Positions 54,739-64,000 of a stretch of DNA of 64,000 bases are shown here, piece after piece (the stretch's first letter is position 1; every line of letters begins with the position of its first letter). The translations under genes and the position numbers were made by a program. Origin of the DNA: Megaleporinus macrocephalus (taxonomy: Eukaryota; Chordata; Actinopteri; Characiformes; Anostomidae); NCBI GenBank assembly GCA_021613375.1, contig CM038714.1, positions 41,629,623 to 41,693,622 on the forward strand. Direction: 5' to 3'. The notes under the pieces are model-generated. The model was not told the DNA's origin and did no database searches. It was given only the letters and a program-made list of their open reading frames with translations.

Positions 54739-55456
54739 ATATTTTCATATGAAACACATTGTACTAGCATACTACCAGTGTTTTATACACTAGCCTCCAA
54801 TTAAACTGGCTTCACCTGATTGAAATAATCAATTCCAAACTTTTGAATGGCATTTCTGACAACCTGATAGGGTGAAGCGTGTCAGTACAGGCACTCGGTT
54901 TACGAGTTGCTAATAAGCTTTTTTAACTTGTTAGCCACGTTAGCCATGTTGCTCCAGAGCAAAACCTAACAAACTAACCCATAAAACAAAACATCAGGGT
55001 TAACCAGCCACCTTTGGAGGAGGGAATAGTCTAAATTTGTGTACATTCTCACATACAGCCATCCACTGCTGGCCAAAACTCTGTGGTCTGCTCAAAACTC
55101 AGCTCCAGCTCCCTACAGCCAAACTATGATTTCAAACAGGCACGTATGAGGCGGCTGCCATCTTGGCCGCAGATGCTATTATCTTTTCTTCCACAAACTC
55201 AATCCAGAAAGAACCCACATCCAGCCCAACGCTGATAGGCATTTGGCTTATTCTGCAACAACTCTGCCCAAACCAACTTCTCACGACCTGAAAAGGGCGA
55301 AGCTAAGTCATCTCATGTGCGAATGGAAGGGAGGAGGTGGTGTGAAGGAGAGGTAATGACAGAAAAAGCAGACTTCTTTTTCCAACTTTGTGGGAGACGC
55401 GGAGCTCTTTGGCTTTTTGGGGTGGGAAGTGGCGAATCGTGCTTATTTCGTGGTAT

Positions 55457-55867
55457 TTGGAAAAGGAAATATTAAGCAAGCCAGCTGAAGATCAGTTTCC
55501 GGGAGGCGGGGGGCTGATGGGGGTTTAAATAAATAAGAGAATGCTACTATTCTGTAGCTAAGCGGTACACTAGAGTGTCTCCACAGTAAGATTCTAGTGT
55601 TGTACAGACTAGGAAAGCTAGCCACCCTCCCCCTCAAATGATATATCTTGAAAAAGGGAGAAACTATGAACACTTTAGAGTGAACACATGAAGGTGGGCT
55701 GTTTTAAATTGCACAAAACTGATGCGAAATCATGTTACATCTCGTAAGTCTGTGCGCTACATCAGCACAGGTAGAATAGTAGCATTCTTTATTTATATAA
55801 ACCCCCATCAGCCCTCCGCCTCCCGGAAACTGATATTCAGCTGGCTTGCCTAATATTTCCTTTTCCA
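55457..55867. repeat. Inverted repeat, ~96 bp arms, 219 bp spacer
   Basis: The left arm 55457-55553 and right arm 55773-55867 are inverted copies of about 90% identity, for example agatcagtttccgggaggcg and its inverse cgcctcccggaaactgatat. The arms are GC-rich (gggaggcggggggctgatgg). Class unknown; could be a fold-back element. Confidence 0.85.
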
Positions 55868-55945
55868 CTGTAAGCTCCGCGACTCGCCGAATTGTACGGT
55901 CGCAGCCACCTGTTTACTAGGTAGCACACTCCACACACACCCCTA

Positions 55946-55999
55946 CATCACCATGGCAACCTAGACATGCCTCGCACACACCCATATCACCATGGCTAC
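55946..55999. promoter_or_regulatory. Two X-box (RFX)-like motifs
   Basis: catcaccatggcaac (inverse GTTGCCATGGTGATG) and tatcaccatggctac, about 38 bp apart, resemble RFX X-boxes. They may simply be a small direct repeat, since the flanking cacacaccc is also duplicated. Confidence 0.3.
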
Positions 56000-56049
56000 C
56001 TATCACTACCTATCGCTTTTATTAGCACACCCATTTAAGCCAGCCACAC

Positions 56050-57110
56050 TAGCTAGCACAGTTTTCAGTAACCTGAAACTGTGAGGATCAGATCCTACCC
56101 ATCTGTGGTCTCTAGGCTGGTGTGCTCTCAAGGTCTTTTCCCAGGTTCATCAAGTACTGGCATTTCCACAGCAGGGTCCCGTCTACCTCCCTGGAACCCC
56201 AGAGGACCCGCAGACTCCAACACCAGTCTCATCACCCACCTCCGAGCAGCTGAGCCCCACTACGGCGGAGCCCAAAGAGTGAGGTCTGTGCCACCACGGA
56301 TCCACGAACTCCAATCTCAGTACGGGTTCGGTCCCCTTAAAGACTCCTTACGTTTAAAGACTGCACAGTCTTTTCCCTGGCCCCTGTCGGTCCTCTATAG
56401 AGACTGTTCTAACCTGTCCACACAGGGCTGAATCTGGGTCTTCCTTTACCATGGAACACGAGTGCTGCTCTGGGTTCCCCAGGACCATCGGACTAACGCA
56501 TGAGGAGCGAGTGAGTCTCTTCATCTACGCCGGCGATCCATTATCTCCATCCAACCTGCCTTCTGGATCAGCCAGTGGCTACTGCTAGCCCTTCTGCCTC
56601 CAACCCTTTGGACAGTCTCACCTTAGCGAGCTTCTTGAACTGTTTTTGTTGAATGTTGAACTGCTCTGCACATGGATCGCATGTCGCCTCTCGAGTCTGA
56701 TTCCTTACATCCACCTTGCTTCTCAGCCAGTGGTCTCCACTGCTCTCCACTGCTGTCATAGCAGGTCACCAATCACCTCTAAGTGACGGCAGACCCCACA
56801 GTCCAGCACAGAATACCACATCCAACAATGCAAATGCCTCTGTTGCCCCAACAACAACAAATATCTACATGTTCCTCTTACCGCAGCAGCAGCGCTTCCC
56901 GAGAGCATGGGTCCATGGATTTGCGCTAGGTGGTACTGTTAGGAAGTTTCAGACGGCCACTTCTAAAACGCTGTACATCAAATATTCCTTTGGTTTTATT
57001 TTTATATTACAGCCCAATAACTGGACCAACAGAGCTGCTCCAGAACTATTCAGAGTACTAAACAATCCTTCTCCATCCCTAATTCACTCCTATAGCTGGA
57101 CCATCAGGTA
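56050..57110. other. C-rich segment of unknown nature
   Basis: Unusually C-rich and pyrimidine-biased + strand compared with its surroundings, with several + strand open frames of moderate length (116 residues at 56081, 131 at 56716) and an ATG in good context at 56451. No domain is recognised. Candidates are a decayed LTR-element leader/gag region or an unrecognised exon cluster. Confidence 0.3.
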
Positions 57111-59640
57111 AGAATAATACGCAGACAGAGTTGTACTCCTCGGCCAAGTGACCTGTCAAATTTCCTGCCCCAAGTATTTACTCGCAGGCTTAGAATCCAT
57201 CACATTCTCCGTTTTGGCATGCACTGGCACAAACCCCGCTGGCACGGGCGCTCATATTTGGACACTTTCCTGGCTCGCTCCCTCGGCACAGCAGATGTGG
57301 ATGCATGCATGCCGGCTCAATGTGACAAACAGATCCCAAGCAAATCCAGCGTCATCGGCCAGTTTCACTACACAATGTCATCACTGCATTTCCACAACAA
57401 GTACAATACGGGTTGTGATAATGCTTGGCTGTTAGCGGAGATAGTCCTGCCCTTTTAGAAAGCAGGGCAATTGGCTTGAATTGGCTAAAGAAAGCTCTGA
57501 ACGATCACAGTCATAAGCCTTTCTTAGCATCGATGGCTAAACATGACACAATAGAAAACCTAGGCCTGACCTTCACGTGCATACCAAAAAAAAAACGGAA
57601 TTTGATGTTACGAACACACTCGATATGTATGTGCTTGAGAAAAACTCATGTATCATAGTTTTGTCCCTGTTATGTAGAGTTATTTACTGGAAGTGACAGA
57701 AAAAGTCCCTTTATATCGCTGGACATCCACAAGCGCTCACAGACGGAGGCTATGACTTGCCTCTCAGTGCCGGCTGCATCCTGTCTGATGCTTTGGGGGG
57801 AGGGAGGTGTGTCTCTATCGTCTATCTGCCCCAGAGGAAGAGGGTAAGAGGAGATCAGAGGGACAACAATTCAAAGATTTAAAGCCACATCCAGTGTGAA
57901 CAGACACATGCCCTTTTCCCACAGCATGTTCTCTTATAACCCCACCTGCTCCTATTAATGTGAGCTGGAAATTTAAAAAGAGATGGTTTACGGGTTTACA
58001 TCAACACCACTCTTTTTAAACCGAGTACACGCTCTTTACTACTTTCTATGCTGGGTAACCTACTTAGGGTGAAGCAGTTGTTAGTCTAAATGTACCTGAA
58101 AGGAACTCTATTAAGCTTTTCCAGCTGGTTGTGCATGTAAACGGGCTGCAAAGTTAAAAAGCACCCCAGAGCGAGAAGCTCCCCCCCAAAGAAAGCGCCT
58201 TTCTCAGCTGCCTAAAACAGCCGGTGTGAATTTCAGCCCTTTTCACTGTTACAAGGTGAAGTCATCTCATAACACAATCCTTATTATCCACCCACCAGCA
58301 AGCTTGGCACGCCCTCATGCAATGCAAAGCAACTACTGGAGGCCATGAGGGATGGAACCACTCTCACAGATGACAAAACAGAGTGGGTAAGCCAACCAAT
58401 CACAGCACAGTGGTCTCATTGGGCAGCAGGGCTTTAAGACACAGGAGTGTCAGCAAGAAAGAGGGTGAATACACATATAGAGTATAATAGTGCTTTGTTT
58501 TGGAAAACCTGCTATTCTAGCAGCCCACAAAAAAATATATATAATTAATATAATTATTAAGTAAATTAAATACATTTTTAGTATCTGGCTAATTTTAAAG
58601 TTGGTTGATTTGAGCTCCCCCTAAATAAAAAAAAAACTTTAGCTGTAAGTAAAGTATACTTCATAGTTTTAATCCCCACTCATCACCTTATCAGCAGGAA
58701 TGACATCAGAGGCTGAGGCACCGGAAGAGCTTACTCATGGAGATGTATGTCATCTTGGACTCCTTTGATTGGTTGGATGAGCTGTAGCTGAATGTCCTTT
58801 ATAGACTGGACATAGATTGTGTTATTTTAGAAATCTTGTTCTTCAGTGACTCACACTGTACATTTGAACAGACCATCACGTGCAGACAAATACGTTTAGT
58901 CCAGCTGACGTGTCATAGACAGTTCTGTCTATTACATTTATCAATTAGTAGCGTCATTCAAAACAATGAGTACTAGTTCAGCTATAAAACCTAAACGTAG
59001 GTGGCCATGTACACGGGTACAACAATTTGGGCTCAATGTCTTGAGCATCGAAGCATATGATAGGCTTATCTTTACACAGTATGAGGTGGTATTGGATGTT
59101 GGGGATGGGTACTGATGCTGGAGCTACAACCAAACCTGTTCTAGATGTCTATCAACCTGCCTTTAGTAGTGCTGAGAGACCAGAGAGAGAGAGAGAGGAG
59201 TCTGGAGACAGCAGAGGACAGCCAAGCCTGAATAATGACTGAGGAGCTGACAGTCATCATTGGTATCGCTAGAGCTAAATGCTCACAGTATATGCTCTCC
59301 TGTTTTTACTCTACTTCTTTCCCGTTCGCTCTTCATCACAGCTGCATTCTTACTGAATGATTCCTTTAATACCTTGTTAAGTTGGTCTGTTCTCTCACAA
59401 CGCTGTGTATAATGTTTAAGTTGGTAAAGCTGGTCTCAGATCAGTGTGAAAGGGTCAACTTGTGCCTGGAGCGTGCCCCTCGACTTATTTCCTGACCAAA
59501 AGCTGTTTCAGATGTGTGGTCTGTGAGGACTGTGAGTTCTCAGTATTCAGGATTGCTGCACTGGGTCATGCTGCCATTCAGCAAGGCAGTAAACCACAAG
59601 CATGCGTCAGTAATTCGTCACTGATCCTGTAAAGCAGTCG
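57111..59640. other. Upstream flank without recognised genes
   Basis: No conserved coding exon seen. Contains a CCAAT box near 58398 (gccaaccaatcacagcacag) and short open frames without recognisable domains. Confidence 0.4.
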
Positions 59641-59679
59641 ATCATTTGTGGCACGAGAGCGTTCCCAGAGGATGACTGG

Positions 59680-59685
59680 AATGTG

Positions 59686-59716
<31 letters not shown>

Positions 59717-59740
59717 TTGTTTTTGGACTTTTTACAATGT

Positions 59741-59801
<61 letters not shown>

Positions 59802-59808
59802 TTTTTGG
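59680..59808. repeat. Interrupted (GT)n microsatellite
   Basis: GT runs punctuated by GTTTGT, with a repeated tttgtttttggactttt / tttgtttttggatatttt border, immediately before the telomere-like array. Confidence 0.95.
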
Positions 59809-59859
59809 ATATTTTGCAAGGTTAGGTCTTACAAAATACAAAACTGGGTTAAGGATGGG

Positions 59860-60595
59860 TTATGGTTAGGGGTAGGGGTTAGGGGTTAGGTAAGGTTAGG
59901 GTTAAGGTTTAGATTTGTTAGATTAGGTTAGGTTAGTTAGAGTTAGGGTTAGGGTTAGGGTTTAGGTCATCTTAGGTTAAGTTAGGTTTAGGGTTAGGAT
60001 TAGGGGTTAGTATTTAGGATTTAAGGTGGGGTTAGTGTTTAGGGTTAGGTAAGATTAGGGTTAAGGTTTAGGTTTGTTAGATTAGGTTAGTTAGTTAGGG
60101 TTTAGGTCAGCTTAGGTCAAGTTAGGTTTAGGGTTAGGGGTTAGTATTTAGGATTTAAGGTTGGGGTTAGTGTTTAGGGTTAGTGTTTAAGGTTAGGGTT
60201 TAGGGTTAGGGGTTAGTGTTTAGCGTTAGGGGTTAGTGTTTAAGGTTAGGGTTAAGGTTTAAGGTTAGTGTTTAGTGTTAGGATTAAGAGTTAGGGGTTA
60301 GGGTTTAGGGTTTAAGGTTAGGTGTTAGTGTTTAAGGTTGGGGTTAGTGTTTAGGGTTAGTGCTTAAGGTTAGGGTTTAGGGTTGGGGTTAGTGTTTAGG
60401 GTTAGGGTTTAGCGTTAGGGGTTAGTGTTTAAGGTTAGGGTTAAGGTTAGTGTTTAGTGTTAGGATTAGGAGTTAGGGGTTAGGGTTTAAGGGTTAGGAT
60501 TTAAGGTTAGGTGTTAGTGTTTAAGGTTGGGGTTAGTGTTTAGGGTTATTGTTTAGGGTTAGGATTAGGGGTTAGGGTTTAGGCTTAGGGTTTTC
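59860..60595 (+). repeat. Degenerate telomere-like TTAGGG array, ~735 bp
   Basis: Composed of TTAGGG, GTTAGG, TTTAGG, TTAGTG and AAGGTTAG variants, all on one strand. A higher-order unit of about 200 bp is visible: ggggttagtgtttaaggtta through taggtgttagtgtttaaggt occurs once from about 60220 and again from about 60420. Only a few perfect TTAGGG tandems occur (for example 59945-59960). Confidence 0.9.
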
Positions 60596-62611
60596 TAAAC
60601 TCCATGTTAAGGCTTAATTTTAATTTAAATGATCATTTCTATCGATTTTCAATCAAATTTGGCAGAATGTAAACATAGCTGGTATTTTAAATTGTGTAAA
60701 AAATTGACAAATGACCAAAATAGAGATATAAACTAAAACTACATATAACATCACATCATAAACCTAGTAGTATCACATATTTTCAGTGTTTAGAGGGTCC
60801 AGCCTTTGCCTATATTACAGTTTCCATTATTTTCAGGAGACGTTAGAAGTTTCAGGTTTGAAAACTCCAGTTTTCACTTACTTTTACTTGAATTTCAGCT
60901 TCCTAATGCAAGAGGTTCCATGAAAACATCTCCTGAAAAATGGATAACTTGCACTTAATAGCCATTTTGACTGGAAATCAAATAAATGGGTGGCCTCTGA
61001 TTTTAGCATATTGTTGTATATGTCATACATATGAATTACAATATTATTAAATACAGGTATTTACAATCATATAAAAACATATTATTATTTCTTATAGATA
61101 TTTATGGGACATGTGTACAACCTCACATCCCAACACAATAAAACAAGTGATAGTGTGTCTGCGAGAGAGGAATAAAGTAGAGCTTCTCATGCTGTGGTTA
61201 GGGTTAGTCAGGTCAGGAGGTTTGTGGCTTGGAGGTTTTGGACTAATTTCATACACAGAAGTCTCTTGTTTGTGAGATATAAACACACTCATGATAACCG
61301 CATGCACTCTCGACCAGGGACACTTTCTTTTCTTCTGTTTCACATGAATTCCTAATGGCTTTAAAAACAAAATGTTCCGAAATGTTCGGACTCCTACCAG
61401 CGTCTGTGTGCACAGCGTGAATTTAATGCTTCGCGTTCAGCCAAGATATTTAACAGCCTGGAGAAATGTTAAAGAATAAATTCATATGCTGGTGCCAAAT
61501 GTTTCCACAAACAACAGAAATATGCAGTCTGTTACATCACAACTGTCAAATAGAGATTGTGAACAGATGCAGTTTCTTCCTTATACAAAACGTAATGAAG
61601 CTGAAGTGAAAACGGAAAGAACGTTTGCTATTAAAAGACCTTTCTTTCTTTCTTTCTTGCAGCCTCTTTGTTAAAGTGCTTCATCCTGTCATATGAAATA
61701 TATGCAATATTTTGAATGCATTTTATTGTTTAGCAGATTTTATTGGCCAACACATTTGTTTTGAAATGTGTGATATAAATAAATGTGTATAGACAGGTTG
61801 AGCTATGGAAACGGGCCCACATCCATGGAAAACCACTTTTTCCTGCTTTGTGTTTTCATTTAAAACACAAAATTAAGAGTTTAAAATAAATAAAAGTTGT
61901 ACAATGGAAACAATGGAATTATGAAACAATAGTTAAAATGCACCATTCACTTCCCAGTTCATACAATCTATATGAATCATTCTACTGAACTAGGGTTAGG
62001 GTTAGGGTTTATGATTTCAGGTCAAACATTTGATTACACTCTTTAATTGACCTGGACTATATAGAATATAACCCTTTTAATGACCCTTTGATATTATTAT
62101 GTTTATTGCATTAAAACAAAGGATAAACATTCTATTTTCTCACTAATAAACCATCATAAATTGTCAATAGTGACAATCTGAGCTAATTTCCAGCAGAATT
62201 CAAAACCTTTAACTAATGCACACCTAGCAAACACAGCTTTAAACAGCTGTACACCAATAAAATTACAATATTTTTTATTAAAACATGAAAAAACTTAAAT
62301 ACATTTCAGTAGCAATTCTGTCGTTCTTTAATGCCACACCCTGATTTTCAGATTCTGGGACACATTTACTTTAAACCAGTGGAATGTAACTGCTTAGCAG
62401 GAGGTCTTGATGGGTGTGGCTAAAATAAAGCTTTGCCTATGGCCTTTGTGTTTTGGTAGTAACACGATCACATGGGATGGAATAGTGAATTAAGTTACAA
62501 ATGAAAACTTAAGATAAAATAATATCATTTAACTTTACCTAAAAAGAGGTTAAAACTCAATTAATTAATAAATCTAACATTAAATTTTAATATGTATTGT
62601 TTCTCTCTTTT
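60596..62611. other. AT-rich flank with stray telomeric hexamers
   Basis: No gene recognised. Short telomere-like bits recur at about 61197 (ggttagggttagt) and 61992 (tagggttagggttagggtt). Confidence 0.4.
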
Positions 62612-62850
62612 CTGCATACAGTCCATATCGTCCCTGTCCAAAGAAAAAAATATATCTTTTTTTGCAACTTTTAAACACAACAGCTGTTGTTTACATTGCA
62701 TGTAAATTTCATATTGAACGGACCAATAGAAATGCTTAAAATTAGAAAGCAAAGACAGTTTTTGAAAGCAAATTAGAAAGCAAAGACAGTTTTTGTCCTT
62801 TACTGTATAGTTGCCATTTTCTTTGTACACCAATGATACACAGTATCTAC
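62612..62850. mobile_element. Diverged copy of the 6031 MITE (inverted)
   Basis: Contains gtccatatcgtccctgtcca and tgaacggaccaatagaaatg, the reverse of motifs in 6031-6300. Carries an internal 27 bp tandem duplication of aattagaaagcaaagacag. Confidence 0.5.
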
Positions 62851-62977
62851 AGTGAAAATGCGACCTATGGTGTATGGATCATGGTTGTGAGGTCATTACT
62901 ATGAACACATAGTTCATTTCTATATATCGGCCTTAGGATTCACAAAACCACAGGAATGTAGTACTGAGTCGGGGACA

Positions 62978-62983
62978 ATAAAA

Positions 62984-63030
<47 letters not shown>

Positions 63031-63031
63031 A
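62978..63031. repeat. (AAAT)n microsatellite
   Basis: Thirteen AAAT units after ggggacaat, consistent with a short LINE tail. Confidence 0.95.
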
Positions 63032-63450
63032 GCAAGGAAGCTCGTTTGCATATAGAATTATTCTGAGGTATTGATCAGTTTTACAATACCGTTACGTTAC
63101 CAACAATGAGAAGCTCTGATTTAAGATCACGATTTAAGATCACGATCTGATTTAAGATGTACGCCATGTTGACAAACTTTCTCATGTTTCTAAAGGAAGC
63201 AAACCTCCAGATTACGTTACGTAAGCCTGGACCTTCAGGAGGCATACTGTTCCAACTCACTCATAAACCCAATAAAACCTTCAAAAACTCTCATAAAACT
63301 TGTAAAACAGGTTGAAAGAAAGCTGAAATAGTTGGACATACTTAAGCAGCACATCTCCAAGTCCCTCTGAACTCTGACTTCCTCTCAGGAACATGTGACG
63401 AAACGAAGGCCGTCGATAAAGAAAGAGACCGAGGCCAAGGTTGCGACCTC

Positions 63451-63528
63451 TGACGTCAGATCACTCTTCCTCAGTGTGTTTGTATTAAAGAGTGAATATA
63501 TTTACACTCCGACGTCAAGGCTTTGACG
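63451..63528. promoter_or_regulatory. CRE cluster
   Basis: Perfect palindromic CRE TGACGTCA at 63451-63458, a variant CGACGTCA near 63510 and a half site TTGACGAA near 63522, in a locally CpG-containing stretch. On the minus strand (ece1 sense) a gtatgt donor lies about 110 bp downstream at 63341, so a distal first exon is possible but unproven. Confidence 0.35.
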
Positions 63529-64000
63529 AACAGAGACCTTGTGGTGTCATGGAGATTCAAACAACCACTCCACCAATCTTTCCAAATTTTTACACGAAGT
63601 CATTAAGATGTAAACAAAGAAAGTCATAGTGGTTTGATGAGGAATACTCCCCTCTAGAGAAGTGAGAACTGTTAGAAGAACCAGGTGTCTAAAGAGTTTA
63701 ATGCCTCTAAAAGCTAACTTACAAAAAGCTAGTACATTAAATGGCTATAGATATGATTGCCTGATGCCTGAAACAACATTTTTTTATTGTTTCACAGTAG
63801 ACTTCTGGCATTTTTTAAATTAAAAAATATATTCATATATATTTTTTATTGAAGGAAGAACCATAGTACCCAAAGAAATCACTTGTTTTTATAAAAAACA
63901 AAGAGGAAATGAAATGACTATATTTGTGTGGTAGACATCATAGACCCTGAATCCTACAGGTACCACTGTAAAAATCTCTGACACGGTTTGTGCTGAAAAT

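Noticed and set aside
54452..54770. Trp-Met-Asp-Gly repeat protein
   Set aside because: Translation of an (ATCC)n microsatellite at a LINE tail.
59860..60595. True chromosome end
   Set aside because: The array is degenerate, short, and flanked on both sides by kilobases of ordinary sequence, so it is interstitial.

Overview
This window is from a vertebrate nuclear genome, most probably an ostariophysan teleost (characiform, catfish or relative). It has GT-AG introns, AT-rich introns full of short DNA transposons, Tc1 and hAT remnants and LINE tails, and long CA, TA, GATA and ATCC microsatellites. The one gene I can reconstruct completely is endothelin-converting enzyme 1 (ece1), an M13 zinc metallopeptidase. 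It lies on the minus strand from 50730 down to 8672.

I rebuilt ece1 by hand as 18 coding exons whose splice phases all agree. The exons sum to a 752-residue protein from the ATG at 50688, or 766 residues from an in-frame ATG 42 bases upstream at 50730. The 14-residue extension matches the known mammalian ECE-1d amino terminus as I remember it. The protein has a short cytoplasmic tail, one signal-anchor helix (about residues 51-71), a Cys-rich ectodomain, NAYY (548-551), HELTH (589-593), GENIADNGG (648-656, third zinc ligand Glu649) and a C-terminal CELW. All catalytic features are intact.

Layout. 1-8000 holds a short CpG-rich island (about 820-1500) with a Pro-rich minus-strand open frame starting at 1055. 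By its position next to the ece1 3' end it may be the 5' end of eif4g3, the tandem neighbour of ECE1 in mammals. A palindromic element, a SINE-like repeat and a small MITE follow. 8672-50730 is ece1. Its introns carry a fold-back transposon filling most of intron 17, an hAT-like element with an internal ~213 bp satellite in intron 9, palindromic and SINE-like repeats, a 29 bp minisatellite, a LINE 3' end whose tail has expanded into about 35 copies of a 44 bp unit (intron 1), and several local duplications. 50731-64000 is upstream flank: GC/CACGCCC boxes just upstream of ece1, another LINE tail, a fold-back repeat, a C-rich segment I cannot identify, a ~735 bp degenerate telomere-like TTAGGG array, and a small CRE cluster near the right edge.

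I found no tRNA, rRNA or CRISPR locus and no convincing novel multigene system. The most interesting signals are the conserved alternative start that doubles as a splice acceptor, satellites born inside transposons, a possible hAT excision footprint, and a final intron made almost entirely of an inverted-repeat element.
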